From contig NZ_CP155619.1 in the NCBI RefSeq assembly GCF_039697315.1, positions 1,240,001 to 1,304,000 on the forward strand: a DNA stretch of 64,000 nt. The letters are read 5' to 3'. Source of the stretch: Pseudomonas abietaniphila (GTDB lineage Bacteria; Pseudomonadota; Gammaproteobacteria; Pseudomonadales; Pseudomonadaceae). Shown piece after piece: positions 46,742-57,725 of the stretch. The notes under the pieces are model-generated. The model saw only the letters and a list, made by a program, of their open reading frames with translations. It was not told the DNA's origin and searched no databases. A program made the position numbers and the translations under genes. How positions within the stretch are numbered: the first letter of the stretch is position 1; each line of letters begins with the position of its first letter.

Positions 46742-47533
46742 TCAAGCGGCCTGCTTGACTCTGGCCAGCGGAAACAGACGCTTGAAGTTATTGCTGGTCT
46801 GTTCGGCAAAACGCTCGTAGCTTTCGCCACGCAGCATCGCCAGAAACTCCGCCACTTCACGAACGTACTGCGGCAGATTGGGCTTACCACGGTAGGGAAT
46901 CGGCGCTAGGTAAGGCGAGTCGGTCTCGACCAGCAGACGGTCGGCAGGCACTTTGCTCGCCACATCGCGCAAGGCGTCGGCATTGCGAAATGTCACGATG
47001 CCAGAGAGCGAGATGTAAAACCCAAGGTCCAGTGCGGCCTTGGCCATGTCCCAGTCTTCCGTGAAGCAGTGCAGCACGCCCGCCTGGGGCAAGGCGGCTT
47101 CACGCAACAGGGTCAGCGTGTCTTCGCGCGCACCTCGGGTGTGCACGATCACCGGCTTGCCTGTCACGCTGGCTGCCTGTAAATGCAGGCGAAAAGAGGC
47201 CTGCTGCAACTCCGCCGCTTCCGGCTCGTAGTGATAATCCAGGCCTGTCTCACCGATGGCCACCACGCGTGGGTGATTCAACTCATTGAGCAACCACTCC
47301 ATCGCGGGCGCCTCGCCCGGTTTGAGGTCCAGCGGATGAATGCCGACCGAGCAATCGACGTCGTCGTAACGCTCTGCCAGCGCCTTGACCGCCCCGGCAT
47401 TGTCGGCGCTGACGCCAATGCACAGAAAATGACCGACACCACGGCCGCGAGCAGCCTCAAGGGCGTTATCGAGCGAGCCGGCGTGTTCGGTGAGATCGAG
47501 ACGATCCAGGTGGCAATGGGAATCTACAAGCAT
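46742..47533 (-). CDS. tatD: TatD family metal-dependent hydrolase
   Basis: TIM-barrel hydrolase of 263 residues in the TatD DNase group. Metal ligands: DSHCHLD at the start, the Glu in AIGETGLDYHY, the His in PVIVHTRGA and HCF, and the late VETDSPYLAP. The substrate is debated in the family (3'-5' DNA repair nuclease or quality control). The last gene of the long fab-pilZ run, 15 bp after pilZ. Confidence 0.94.
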   Translation of the reverse strand: MLVDSHCHLDRLDLTEHAGSLDNALEAARGRGVGHFLCIGVSADNAGAVKALAERYDDVDCSVGIHPLDLKPGEAPAMEWLLNELNHPRVVAIGETGLDYHYEPEAAELQQASFRLHLQAASVTGKPVIVHTRGAREDTLTLLREAALPQAGVLHCFTEDWDMAKAALDLGFYISLSGIVTFRNADALRDVASKVPADRLLVETDSPYLAPIPYRGKPNLPQYVREVAEFLAMLRGESYERFAEQTSNNFKRLFPLARVKQAA

Positions 47534-47548
47534 GGGAATCGCAACAAC

Positions 47549-47905
47549 TTACATCGTGTGGGTAGGACGGTCGGACTTGAGGGCGCCGGCCAGGTAATTT
47601 TCGATCATGTTGCGCGCGGTATTGTCGCCGTCGTTGAACTGCACGCCAACGCCCGCCGCGCGATTGCCCTGTGCGCCCTTGGGCGTGATCCAGGTGACTT
47701 TGCCCGCGACCGGGATTTTCTCCGGCTCGTCCATCAGGTTGAGCAGCATGAACACTTCATCGCCCAGCTTGTAGCTCTTGCTGGTGGGAATGAACAGTCC
47801 GCCGTTCTTGATGAAGGGCATATAGGCCGCGTACAGGACAGACTTGTCCTTGATGGTCAGGGACAGGATGCCGTTACGTGGACCTGGGCTCAGTGGCACG
47901 CTCAT
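47549..47905 (-). CDS. pilZ: PilZ domain protein (type IV pilus)
   Basis: Founding-type PilZ of 118 residues, needed for type IV pilus assembly through its partners PilB and FimX. Here the N-terminus lacks the RxxxR/DxSxxG signature that binds c-di-GMP, as in P. aeruginosa PilZ. The segments GILSLTIKDKSVLYAAYMP, PVAGKVTWITPKGAQGNRAAG and the end SDRPTHTM are near-identical to that protein. The start at 47905 (MSVPLSPG) follows a GAGGAAG site, giving the PAO1 length; an upstream ATG would add 10 residues. Confidence 0.95.
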   Translation of the reverse strand: MSVPLSPGPRNGILSLTIKDKSVLYAAYMPFIKNGGLFIPTSKSYKLGDEVFMLLNLMDEPEKIPVAGKVTWITPKGAQGNRAAGVGVQFNDGDNTARNMIENYLAGALKSDRPTHTM

Positions 47906-47948
47906 CTCAACTTCCTCGGGCAATACTGATGTCATGCAGAGGGCCAGT

Positions 47949-49581
<1,633 letters not shown>

Positions 49582-49591
49582 TTAATCAGAT

Positions 49592-50824
49592 TCATTGCGG
49601 GCTCTGCTCGCCCTTCTTCTCGACCTTGTCACTTGAGTCGGTCGGCGCATTGGGTTGTTCGGCTGTCCCGGGCTCTGGCGTCTTCTGCTCAGCCGGCTGT
49701 GGCTGGGAAGCTGTGGACTCAGGCGCTGGCGTCGTGTCGGTCGCAGGCTTCTCGGCCGTCGGCGCCGCATCGACGCCCGGCGCAGGCACAACGGGCGCAG
49801 GGCTGGAGCGGTAGTCGGCCCGACGTTTGAGCTGAAACTCCTTCACGGCCGCGTTGTGAGCCTCCAGGTCGTCGGAGAACACATGGCTGCCGTCACCTCG
49901 TGCGACAAAGTACAGACTGCTGCCCGCCACGGGGTTCATGGCGGCATGAATGGCCTCGCGGCCGACCATGGCGATGGGCGTCGGCGGCAGACCGGAAATG
50001 ACATAGGTGTTGTAAGGCGTGGCTTCCTTCAGAAAAGCGCGGGTGATCTTGCCGTTATAGCGCTCGCCGAGTCCGTAAATGACAGTTGGATCGGTTTGCA
50101 ACAACATACCTTGCTGCAGTCGTCGTACGAAAACCCCTGCGATCTCCCCACGCTCCTGCGGCACGCCCGTCTCTTTCTCCACCAACGACGCCATGATCAA
50201 CGCCTGATAGGGATCGACATAAGGTACGTCCGCCGCTCGCTTTTCCCATTCCTCCTGCAGCACCGCATCGAGCCGGTTATACGCCTGCTTGAGCAATTCG
50301 GCGTCGGTCATCCCGCGGACGTAGCGATAGGTGTCGGGAAAGAAGCGACCTTCGGGGAAGACATTGGGGTGGCCCAGTTTGGCCATCACCTCACTGTCGC
50401 TCAGATTGCTGAGGGTCTGTTCGAGCTTCGCCTGCTTGCCGAGCGCCGCGCGAACCTGACGGAATGTCCAGCCTTCGACCAGCGTCAGACTGTACTGCAC
50501 GACGTCGCCCTTTTCCCACAACGCCAACAACGACTTCGCCGTCATGCCCGGCGTCATGCGGTATTCACCGCTGTGCAGCGACTGGCCAGACAAATTGAAA
50601 CGCCAGTAAAGGCGCAACAGGAAAGCATCCTTGATGACGCCGTCGGCTTCCAGACGATTGAGCACGCCCGTCGGCGACGAGCCCGCCGGCACATCGAGCA
50701 ATTGCTCTTGCGTCAATTTCAAGGGTTGTTGCAGCGCGTTGCTCTGCTGCCAGAAGGCCAGACCCAGTAACAGCCCCGCCAGAATCACACCGGTTTCCAG
50801 CAAGACAAATAATTTTCGGATCAC
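49592..50824 (-). CDS. mltG: Endolytic murein transglycosylase MltG
   Basis: Inner-membrane lytic transglycosylase of 410 residues (YceG) that cleaves nascent glycan strands and sets their length. One TM segment (about 7-25), a LysM-like region, and the YceG domain with the catalytic Glu in IMASLVEKETGVPQERG and the GLGERYNGKITRAF-TPYNTY segment. The C-terminal 70 residues are a Pro/Ala/Glu-rich tail absent from E. coli MltG. Part of the pabC-mltG-tmk-holB string, as in E. coli. Confidence 0.95.
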   Translation of the reverse strand: MIRKLFVLLETGVILAGLLLGLAFWQQSNALQQPLKLTQEQLLDVPAGSSPTGVLNRLEADGVIKDAFLLRLYWRFNLSGQSLHSGEYRMTPGMTAKSLLALWEKGDVVQYSLTLVEGWTFRQVRAALGKQAKLEQTLSNLSDSEVMAKLGHPNVFPEGRFFPDTYRYVRGMTDAELLKQAYNRLDAVLQEEWEKRAADVPYVDPYQALIMASLVEKETGVPQERGEIAGVFVRRLQQGMLLQTDPTVIYGLGERYNGKITRAFLKEATPYNTYVISGLPPTPIAMVGREAIHAAMNPVAGSSLYFVARGDGSHVFSDDLEAHNAAVKEFQLKRRADYRSSPAPVVPAPGVDAAPTAEKPATDTTPAPESTASQPQPAEQKTPEPGTAEQPNAPTDSSDKVEKKGEQSPQ

Positions 50825-50827
50825 GAA

Positions 50828-51646
50828 TCAGATATCCAGAAGCCCGCGAACGAGGTTTTGCAGTTTACGGGTGACCGGTCCAACCGGCCAGTTCAGTTGC
50901 TCGAACGCACGAACAGGCCAGATGCCATAGACGCTGTTACACACAAAGACCTCATCGGCCTTTTGCAGGTCGGACATCTGCAGATCAAGCGCGCGAGCCG
51001 GCATGTTTGCCTGCTCGGCCAAGGTCAGCAATTCGGCACGCATCACGCCCGCGACCCCGCAGCGCGTCAGGTCCGGTGTCAGCAGCACGCCGCCCTTGAC
51101 CATGAACAAGTTGCTGTAGACCCCTTCGACGACCCGGCCCGTGGTGTCACGCATCAGGCCCTCGGCATGCTCTGCATCGGTCCATTCTCCGCGCGCAATG
51201 ACTTGCTCCAGACGATTGAGGTGCTTGAGACCTGCCAACAGCGGCTGTTCGGCCAGTCGGGTCTTGCAGGGAAAAAGACGAACACCCTGTTCGGCATTCG
51301 CCTGAGGGTAGAGAGGCAGCGGACTGCTTTGCAGGATGCGCCGAGGCTGGGCGTCGACGGCGGGCGCGTAACCGCGCACGCCATCGCCACGGGTGACGAT
51401 CAACTTCATCACGCCTTCGCTCATCTGCACCGCAAATGCCCGGCATTCCCGTTCAATCAACGGGAGATCGAGGTTAAGCGCCAGGCGCCGTCCACCCAGC
51501 GCAAGGCGCTGCAGGTGACGCTCGAACAGCAATGGCTGGCCCGCCTTGACCAGAAGGGTCTCGAACAGGCCATCGCCGTAGGCCAATCCCCGATCCTTGA
51601 CGGGCAGGGAGTCGGCCGGCGCGCCATCGATCCAGCACACTGTCAT
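50828..51646 (-). CDS. pabC: Aminodeoxychorismate lyase
   Basis: Makes p-aminobenzoate and pyruvate from aminodeoxychorismate for folate synthesis. The 272-residue fold type IV PLP enzyme begins [21 protein letters not shown], has the PLP lysine in [12 protein letters not shown] and the C-terminal [14 protein letters not shown]. The ATG overlaps the fabF stop (ATGA). It lies 3 bp before mltG. Confidence 0.94.
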   Translation of the reverse strand: MTVCWIDGAPADSLPVKDRGLAYGDGLFETLLVKAGQPLLFERHLQRLALGGRRLALNLDLPLIERECRAFAVQMSEGVMKLIVTRGDGVRGYAPAVDAQPRRILQSSPLPLYPQANAEQGVRLFPCKTRLAEQPLLAGLKHLNRLEQVIARGEWTDAEHAEGLMRDTTGRVVEGVYSNLFMVKGGVLLTPDLTRCGVAGVMRAELLTLAEQANMPARALDLQMSDLQKADEVFVCNSVYGIWPVRAFEQLNWPVGPVTRKLQNLVRGLLDI

Positions 51647-52887
51647 TCGGCGTACCGACGGAACACCAGTGAGCCGTTCGTGCCGCCAAACCCGAACGAG
51701 TTGGAAACGACAACGTCGATCGGCATGTTGCGCGGTTCATGAGGCACGAAATCCAGATCGCAACCTTCGCCCGGCTCATCGAGGTTGATGGTCGGTGGCG
51801 CCACCTGGCCATTGATTGCCAGTACGCTGAAAATCGCTTCGATGGCGCCTGCTGCACCCAGCAAGTGACCGGTCATGGACTTGGTGGAACTGACCGCCAG
51901 CTTGTAGGCGTGATCGCCAAAGACCGACTTGATCGCGTTGACCTCGGCCAGGTCGCCTGCCGGAGTCGATGTGCCGTGAGCGTTGATGTACTGGACCTGA
52001 TCCGGCGTGACTTTCGCATCGCGCAAGGCATTGGTGATGCAGCGTGCCGCACCCGCGCCATCTTCCGGCGGCGAGGTCATGTGGAAAGCGTCGCCGCTCA
52101 TTCCGAAACCGATCAACTCGGCGTAGATCGTCGCGCCACGGGCTCTGGCATGTTCCAGTTCTTCGAGAACCAGCGCACCCGCGCCGTCGGACAGCACGAA
52201 GCCATCACGGCCCTTGTCCCAAGGACGACTGGCGCGGGTCGGTTCGTCGTTTCGGGTCGACAGTGCACGGGAGGCGCCGAAGCCGCCCATGCCCAGACCA
52301 CAGGCGGCCATCTCGGCGCCACCAGCAATCATCACATCCGCCTCGTCATAGGCGATGTTGCGCGCAGCCATGCCGATGCAGTGCGTGCTCGTCGTGCAAG
52401 CCGTCGCGATGGCGTAGTTCGGCCCTTGTGCGCCCAAGTGGATCGACAGGAAGCCGGAAATCATGTTGATGATCGAACCCGGTACGAAGAACGGGGAGAT
52501 CTTGCCCGGCCCCTGCTCGTGAAGCAGGCGGCTGGTATTTTCGATATTGGTCAAACCACCGATGCCGGAACCCATGGCTACGCCTATGCGCTCACGGTTT
52601 GCGTCAGTGATTTCGATACCGGCATTGCGCACCGCCTGGAAGCTGGCAGCCAGGCCGTACTGAATGAAGAGATCGAGACGGCGCGCCTCTTTGGGCGACA
52701 GATAATCTTCGACCTTGAATCCTTTGACCGAACCGCCGAAGCGAGTCGTGTAAGCCGAAAGGTCCGTGTGTTCGATAAGGCCAATGCCACTATGGCCAGC
52801 CAGAATGCCTTGCCATGTACTGGGCACATCGTTGCCCAATGGCGTCAGCATACCCATACCGGTGACCACGACGCGTCTACGCGACAC
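51643..52887 (-). CDS. fabF: 3-oxoacyl-ACP synthase II
   Basis: Condensing enzyme of fatty acid elongation. The 414 residues hold the Cys-His-His triad: active-site Cys in [12 protein letters not shown], His in [11 protein letters not shown], and His in [12 protein letters not shown]; the Lys in STKS is also present. The end [14 protein letters not shown] is typical. Encoded next to acpP, separated by a hairpin terminator that probably lowers fabF relative to acpP. Confidence 0.97.
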   Translation of the reverse strand: MSRRRVVVTGMGMLTPLGNDVPSTWQGILAGHSGIGLIEHTDLSAYTTRFGGSVKGFKVEDYLSPKEARRLDLFIQYGLAASFQAVRNAGIEITDANRERIGVAMGSGIGGLTNIENTSRLLHEQGPGKISPFFVPGSIINMISGFLSIHLGAQGPNYAIATACTTSTHCIGMAARNIAYDEADVMIAGGAEMAACGLGMGGFGASRALSTRNDEPTRASRPWDKGRDGFVLSDGAGALVLEELEHARARGATIYAELIGFGMSGDAFHMTSPPEDGAGAARCITNALRDAKVTPDQVQYINAHGTSTPAGDLAEVNAIKSVFGDHAYKLAVSSTKSMTGHLLGAAGAIEAIFSVLAINGQVAPPTINLDEPGEGCDLDFVPHEPRNMPIDVVVSNSFGFGGTNGSLVFRRYAE

Positions 52888-52931
52888 AGGACTCTCCTTT
52901 TTTCTATTGACGAAACGCTGCCCTGTTTAAA

Positions 52932-52965
52932 GAAAAAACCGCACGCCTGGGGCAGTGCGGTTTTT
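52932..52965 (-). terminator. Terminator between acpP and fabF
   Basis: AACCGCAC / GTGCGGTT with a 10-nt loop and flanking A/T runs, 29 nt after the acpP stop. Since fabF lacks an obvious own promoter in the 45 bp left, it probably acts as a partial terminator, making acpP mRNA more abundant. Confidence 0.8.
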
Positions 52966-52994
52966 CCATGACAGCGAGCAACGATTACAAAATC

Positions 52995-53231
52995 TTACGC
53001 CTGGTGGGCAGTAACGTAATCGATAGCAGCTTGAACAGTAGTGATCTTCTCGGCTTCTTCGTCAGGGATTTCGGTCTCGAATTCCTCTTCCAGAGCCATC
53101 ACCAGCTCAACGGTGTCAAGGGAGTCGGCACCCAGGTCTTCAACGAAAGAAGCGGTGTTGGTGACTTCTTCAGCCTTGACGCCAAGTTGTTCGGCAACGA
53201 TTTTCTTGACGCGCTCTTCGATGGTGCTCAT
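52995..53231 (-). CDS. acpP: Acyl carrier protein
   Basis: Carries growing acyl chains on a phosphopantetheine arm. The 78-residue acidic protein has the modification Ser in the motif [18 protein letters not shown]. The start [11 protein letters not shown] is invariant. Its own promoter (53284-53311) and a following terminator would allow a separate abundant transcript. Confidence 0.98.
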   Translation of the reverse strand: MSTIEERVKKIVAEQLGVKAEEVTNTASFVEDLGADSLDTVELVMALEEEFETEIPDEEAEKITTVQAAIDYVTAHQA

Positions 53232-53283
53232 ACCGTGTGTTAACTCCTAGTGGACAAATTCGGGCAGCTGGCCGATGGGTAAG

Positions 53284-53311
53284 TGTATAGAAGAGGTTTT
53301 GCGTATTTCAA
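53284..53311 (-). promoter_or_regulatory. Sigma-70 promoter of acpP
   Basis: TTGAAA, a 16-bp spacer and TATACA on the minus strand, 52 nt before the acpP ATG and inside the fabG-acpP gap. Confidence 0.75.
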
Positions 53312-53417
53312 GCTCAACGCAATCCCCGCTACGCCCATCGCCCCTCAACCCATTAATAGATTTCAGCTTTATAACGGATTTTAGACAGCCCGTATGACAT
53401 TTTTTCGATACGGGAAG

Positions 53418-54155
53418 TCACATGTACATGCCGCCGTTCACGGGGATTGTAGCCCCGGTAACGTAGCCTGCACCTTCCGAGGCAAGAAAAGCGACCACAT
53501 GCGCAATCTCTTCGGCCTGCCCCAGTCGACCCAGAGGAATCTGGCTCGTCAGGGAATCACGTTGTGCCTCAGGCAGCTCGCGGGTCATGTCGGTGTCGAT
53601 AAACCCTGGGGTCACCGAGTTGACAGTCACTGCTCGCGAGCCGACTTCACGGGCCAGCGCGCGACTGAAACCTTCCAGTCCCGCTTTCGCGGCGGCGTAG
53701 TTTACTTGACCTGCGTTGCCCATGGCACCCACTACGGAGCCAATGCTGATGATACGGCCCCAACGCGCCTTGGTCATGCCGCGCAAAACACCCTTGGTCA
53801 GGCGATACAGACTGGTCAGGTTGGTGTTGATGACGTCATGCCACTCGTCATCCTTCATGCGCATCATCAGGTTGTCACGGGTGATGCCTGCGTTATTGAC
53901 CAGGATCAACGGTGCGCCGACGCGCTCCTGAATCTGTGCCAGAACAGCACTGACGGACTCGTCGCTGCCGACATCGAGGGCAATACCGAAGCCTTCGATG
54001 CCGTTTTCCTTGAAGTAAGCCGTGATCTTCTCGGCTCCGGACTCGGTCGTGGCAGTACCTACCACAATGGCGCCGTTACGCCCCAGTTCCAGGGCGATCG
54101 CCCGACCAATGCCACGGCTCGCACCGGTGACCAGTGCAACTTTACCCTGACTCAT
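53418..54155 (-). CDS. fabG: 3-oxoacyl-ACP reductase
   Basis: NADPH-dependent reductase of fatty acid elongation. The 245-residue SDR has VTGASRGIGRAIA, NNAGITRDNLMMRM, the Ser in SIGSVVGAMGN and YAAAKAG (Tyr, Lys), and ends GATIPVNGGMYM. The start at 54155 (MSQGKVALVTG) follows AAGGAG. Confidence 0.97.
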   Translation of the reverse strand: MSQGKVALVTGASRGIGRAIALELGRNGAIVVGTATTESGAEKITAYFKENGIEGFGIALDVGSDESVSAVLAQIQERVGAPLILVNNAGITRDNLMMRMKDDEWHDVINTNLTSLYRLTKGVLRGMTKARWGRIISIGSVVGAMGNAGQVNYAAAKAGLEGFSRALAREVGSRAVTVNSVTPGFIDTDMTRELPEAQRDSLTSQIPLGRLGQAEEIAHVVAFLASEGAGYVTGATIPVNGGMYM

Positions 54156-54169
54156 GCAGGTTCTCCTTA

Positions 54170-55108
54170 TCAGGCCAGCGCCGCGAGAGTGGCGGCGAAG
54201 GCATCCGGGGTATTGAGGTTGTGGGTGTTCACGCCATCGGCGCAACGCTTGTTAAGACCCGCCAGTACTTTGCCTGGACCGCACTCGACCAGTTGGAGTG
54301 CACCGTTGGCAGCCAGCGCCTGAATCGACTCGACCCAGCGAACCGGCTTGTACAGCTGTTGCAGCAAATCGGTTTTCAGCGTGTCCAGATCCGAGACCAC
54401 GCTGGCGCTGACGTTCTGCACCAGAGGAATTTGCGGCGCCTGCCAGTCGATGGCAGCGACGGACTCGGCGAAACGCTCGGCGGCAGGACGCATCAGCTCG
54501 CAGTGCGACGGCACACTGACCGGCAATGGCAACGCACGTTTGGCGCCTTTGGCCTTGCAGGCCTCAATCGCACGCTCGACGGCCGCTTTGGCACCGGCGA
54601 TCACGACCTGGCCCGGCGAGTTGAAATTCACGGCGCTGACGACCTCGCCCTGAGCCGCTTCGGCGCAGGCTGCGATCACATCGGCATCGTCCAGACCGAG
54701 GATGGCGGCCATGCCACCCTGACCGGCCGGAACGGCTTCCTGCATCAACTGACCACGACGCTCCACCAGTTTGACGGCATCGGCCAGCGACAGGCTGCCA
54801 GCCGCCACCAGTGCGCTGTATTCACCCAGGCTGTGGCCGGCGACGAACGCCGGACGCACGCCACCTTCTGCCAGCCACAAACGCCACAAGGCGATCGAAG
54901 CCGTCAGAATGGCCGGCTGGGTTTTGTCGGTTTGGTTGAGGTTTTCTTCCGGGCCCTGCTGAGTCAGCGCCCAAAGGTCATAACCCAAAGCGTCGGAGGC
55001 TTCTTTAAACGTGTCCAGGATCAACGGGTACTGCGCGCCCAACTCGGCAAGCATGCCGAGGGACTGCGAGCCCTGACCCGGAAAGACGAATGCGACGGAA
55101 GCAGACAT
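54170..55108 (-). CDS. fabD: Malonyl-CoA:ACP transacylase
   Basis: Transfers malonyl from CoA to ACP. The 312 residues open with FVFPGQGSQSLGML; the nucleophile is in AGHSLGEYSALVAAG, the second His is in SVPSHCELM, and the Gln and Asn are in place (NFNSPGQVVIAG). The start at 55108 (MSASVAFVF) has AGGGG upstream. Confidence 0.97.
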   Translation of the reverse strand: MSASVAFVFPGQGSQSLGMLAELGAQYPLILDTFKEASDALGYDLWALTQQGPEENLNQTDKTQPAILTASIALWRLWLAEGGVRPAFVAGHSLGEYSALVAAGSLSLADAVKLVERRGQLMQEAVPAGQGGMAAILGLDDADVIAACAEAAQGEVVSAVNFNSPGQVVIAGAKAAVERAIEACKAKGAKRALPLPVSVPSHCELMRPAAERFAESVAAIDWQAPQIPLVQNVSASVVSDLDTLKTDLLQQLYKPVRWVESIQALAANGALQLVECGPGKVLAGLNKRCADGVNTHNLNTPDAFAATLAALA

Positions 55109-55238
55109 TAACAAGCCCCTGATTATTGTCGTCGAAAAGAACGTCCGGACGGACCGAACGCAAGGTAATTCAAAGTGTTGCGACCGAACAGTTGGATGAC
55201 CCACCAGTCACAGGGGTCACATTCTAGCTCAAGACACG

Positions 55239-56246
55239 TTACAGCAGCGCCTCCAGACGCCCATGCAGGCGCTCTGGCAGATTCTCCTGTATTTCGATCA
55301 GGGCACGCTGAATCGCGCTCTGAAAGCCCTGGGCACCTGCGGAGCCATGGCTCTTCACTACAATGCCCTGCAACCCCAAAAAGCTCGCGCCGTTGTGACG
55401 CGCGGGCGCCAGATCGGCCTTGAGGCGTTTGAGGAGCGGCATCGCCAGCGCCCCGACAGCCCTGGACAGCACGTTCTGGCGAAACAACGTCTCGATCCGC
55501 TCACCGATCATGGTGGCCAGGCCTTCGCTGGATTTGAGCAGGATATTCCCGACAAACCCGTCACACACCACCACATCGGCCTCACCGCGGTACAGACCGT
55601 CACCCTCGACAAACCCGATGTAATTAAGCCCCGGGGCGGCCTGTAACAAACTGGCCGCCAACTTGACCTGCTGATTGCCCTTGATGTCTTCGGTGCCGAC
55701 ATTGAGCAGTGCGACCTTTGGCCGCTCCACACCCAACGCTTCGGCAGCGACCGACCCCATGACCGCGAACTGGTAGAGGTTCTCGGCACTGCAATCGACG
55801 TTCGCGCCCAGGTCCAGCAGCTGACAGTAGCCACGCCGGGTCGGAATCGCCGCGACCATTGCGGGACGATCGATGCCCGGCAAGGTCTTGAGGACGAACC
55901 GTGAGAGGGCCATCAACGCACCAGTATTTCCGGCACTGACACACGCCTGCGCCTTGCCGTCCGCCAACAGACGCAATGCGACACGCATCGACGAATCTGG
56001 TTTGCCACGCAGGGCAAGCGAAGGCCGGTCATCCATGGTGATGACTTCGGTGGCATTGACGACGAGCAGGCGCGACCGATCGACACCGGAATGGCGTGCG
56101 ATGAGTTCTTCAAGAAGGGAAGCTTGACCGACAAGGGTCAGATGGAGCGAGGGTGCAGCGAGCAGGCAGGCGATGCTGGCCTGAACAATGCTGCGGGGAC
56201 CGAAGTCCCCGCCCATTGCGTCGATCGCGATGACCGGAGCGGACAA
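55239..56246 (-). CDS. plsX: Phosphate acyltransferase PlsX
   Basis: Makes acyl-phosphate from acyl-ACP for phospholipid synthesis. The 335 residues begin [12 protein letters not shown] and include [43 protein letters not shown] and the late LLGLQG-like segment ([15 protein letters not shown]). The fab/rpmF context is the usual one. Confidence 0.97.
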   Translation of the reverse strand: MSAPVIAIDAMGGDFGPRSIVQASIACLLAAPSLHLTLVGQASLLEELIARHSGVDRSRLLVVNATEVITMDDRPSLALRGKPDSSMRVALRLLADGKAQACVSAGNTGALMALSRFVLKTLPGIDRPAMVAAIPTRRGYCQLLDLGANVDCSAENLYQFAVMGSVAAEALGVERPKVALLNVGTEDIKGNQQVKLAASLLQAAPGLNYIGFVEGDGLYRGEADVVVCDGFVGNILLKSSEGLATMIGERIETLFRQNVLSRAVGALAMPLLKRLKADLAPARHNGASFLGLQGIVVKSHGSAGAQGFQSAIQRALIEIQENLPERLHGRLEALL

Positions 56247-56250
56247 GAAA

Positions 56251-56433
56251 TTACTCGTCAGCGCCCTTGTCGATCACTTTACGGCCACGGTATACGCCTT
56301 CAGGCGATACGTGGTGACGCAGGTGAACTTCACCGGTGGTTTTTTCTACAGACAGGGTGCTAGCCTCGAGAGCGTCGTGCGAACGGCGCATGTCACGGGC
56401 AGAGCGGGATTTTTTGTTCTGCTGAACAGCCAT
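56251..56433 (-). CDS. rpmF: 50S ribosomal protein L32
   Basis: 60-residue basic ribosomal protein starting [20 protein letters not shown]. It belongs to the zinc-independent (C-) type, since the C-terminal half has no Cys pairs. Cotranscribed with DUF177 (13 bp upstream) and plsX (4 bp downstream). Confidence 0.98.
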
Positions 56434-56446
56434 AATTGATTAACTC

Positions 56447-56974
56447 CTAAACGTTTGGGTCACGCTTTAACTGCGCCAATACACTGAACGGGTTGGACCG
56501 CGTTACCTCGTCCACGCTCGGCTCGGGCTCATCGAGGCCCGCCGGCTGCTGGCATTCTTTCGGATCATGAGTTGGCACAATGGGCAAGGCGAGCAAAAGC
56601 TCATCCTCGATCAACGCCAGCAAATCCAATGGATCTTCGCCGAGTTCCAGCACGTCATAGCCTTTCGGCAACGACTGGGTGTTTGCACCCTCCTTCACCA
56701 CGGCGTAACTGCATTCGCTGTGGATCGGAAAGGTGACCAGCTCAAGACAACGCTGGCAAACCATTTTGACTTCGACGTCAATTTCGCTGTGAATAACCAC
56801 GGCGCGTTGCTCGTCTCGTTCAAAAACGAATTTCGCCTGCACTGTACCGAGATTGTCAGCAAGCGGGTCGCAGAGTCTCTCCAAATCAGCCAGCAGCATC
56901 TCTCCCTGAAGAGTAGTGCCACGATCAGCTAATTTGCGCGGGTCAACGTGAGGTGGAATCGGGTCATTCAACAT
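56447..56974 (-). CDS. yceD: DUF177 (YceD) family protein
   Basis: Protein of 175 residues, MLNDPIPPHVDPRKLADRG and the Cys pair CQRC (about 75-78), typical of YceD, which is co-encoded with L32 in most bacteria and linked to 23S rRNA maturation. A promoter (TTGACA-17-TAGAAT) ends only 9 nt before the ATG, and no ribosome site is present, so the mRNA should be leaderless or nearly so. Confidence 0.94.
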   Translation of the reverse strand: MLNDPIPPHVDPRKLADRGTTLQGEMLLADLERLCDPLADNLGTVQAKFVFERDEQRAVVIHSEIDVEVKMVCQRCLELVTFPIHSECSYAVVKEGANTQSLPKGYDVLELGEDPLDLLALIEDELLLALPIVPTHDPKECQQPAGLDEPEPSVDEVTRSNPFSVLAQLKRDPNV

Positions 56975-56983
56975 AGGCGCAGC

Positions 56984-57012
56984 ATTCTAGGGACGAGGTC
57001 CTCGACTGTCAA
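56984..57012 (-). promoter_or_regulatory. Near-consensus promoter of DUF177-rpmF-plsX
   Basis: TTGACA, a 17-bp spacer and TAGAAT on the minus strand. Transcription should start within a few nucleotides of the DUF177 ATG (56974). Confidence 0.8.
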
Positions 57013-57080
57013 AGGAAATTCAGGGCTGTTCGCAACCTGACCCTCTGATTACACTCGACTTTCATGTTTTGGAGAACCCC

Positions 57081-57659
57081 ATGCTGCCTTTGCTCCTTGC
57101 TTCCAGCTCGCCTTATCGCCGGGAATTGCTCGAACGGCTGCGTTTACCGTTCGTCTGCGCATCCCCGGATATCGATGAAAGTCATCGCCCGCAGGAGTCC
57201 GCGATTGCGCTGGTGAAACGCCTGGCGCAAGAAAAGGCGATAGCGCTGGCCGCGCGCTTTCCGGATCACCTGATCATTGGCTCGGATCAGGTTGCCGTGC
57301 TGGGCGAGCAGATTCTCGGCAAGCCACACACCTTTGAGCGCGCCCTGGAGCAGCTCAGCGCGAGCAGCGGCAAAAGCGTGAGTTTCCTCACCGGCCTTGC
57401 GTTGTATAACAGCCAGACGGGCCATTGCCAGGTCGACTGCGTGCCGTTCACTGTCCACATGCGCGAACTCAGCGCACCTCGCATCAGCCGCTATCTGCAT
57501 GCCGAGCAGCCGTACGACTGCGCAGGCAGCTTCAAGGCCGAAGGTTTGGGCGTGAGCCTGTTTCGCAGCACGGAAGGCCCGGACGCCACCAGCCTGATCG
57601 GCCTTCCTTTAATAAGGCTGGTGGACATGCTTGCAGAGCAAGGCGTCGAAATCCCCTGA
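57081..57659 (+). CDS. Maf/YceF-type nucleotide pyrophosphatase
   Basis: House-cleaning pyrophosphatase of 192 residues. LLASSSPYRRELLERL opens the Maf fold, followed by the SDQVAVLG motif (catalytic Asp) and CAGSFKAEG. The E. coli YceF group (m7GTP) lies at the same locus beside yceD and fits best. The start at 57081 has a GGAG site upstream. Divergent from the yceD operon. Confidence 0.92.
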   Translation: MLPLLLASSSPYRRELLERLRLPFVCASPDIDESHRPQESAIALVKRLAQEKAIALAARFPDHLIIGSDQVAVLGEQILGKPHTFERALEQLSASSGKSVSFLTGLALYNSQTGHCQVDCVPFTVHMRELSAPRISRYLHAEQPYDCAGSFKAEGLGVSLFRSTEGPDATSLIGLPLIRLVDMLAEQGVEIP

Positions 57660-57684
57660 GCGAAACGCATTTTGCGCGATAAAA

Positions 57685-57709
57685 AAAACCCGACCAATGG
57701 CCGGGTTTT
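57685..57709. terminator. Bidirectional terminator between maf and sppA
   Basis: AAAACCCGaCC and GGcCGGGTTTT form a stem with a 3-nt loop and A/T flanks. It serves the convergent maf and sppA transcripts. Confidence 0.85.
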
Positions 57710-57725
57710 CTGTGCTCAGGAGCGC

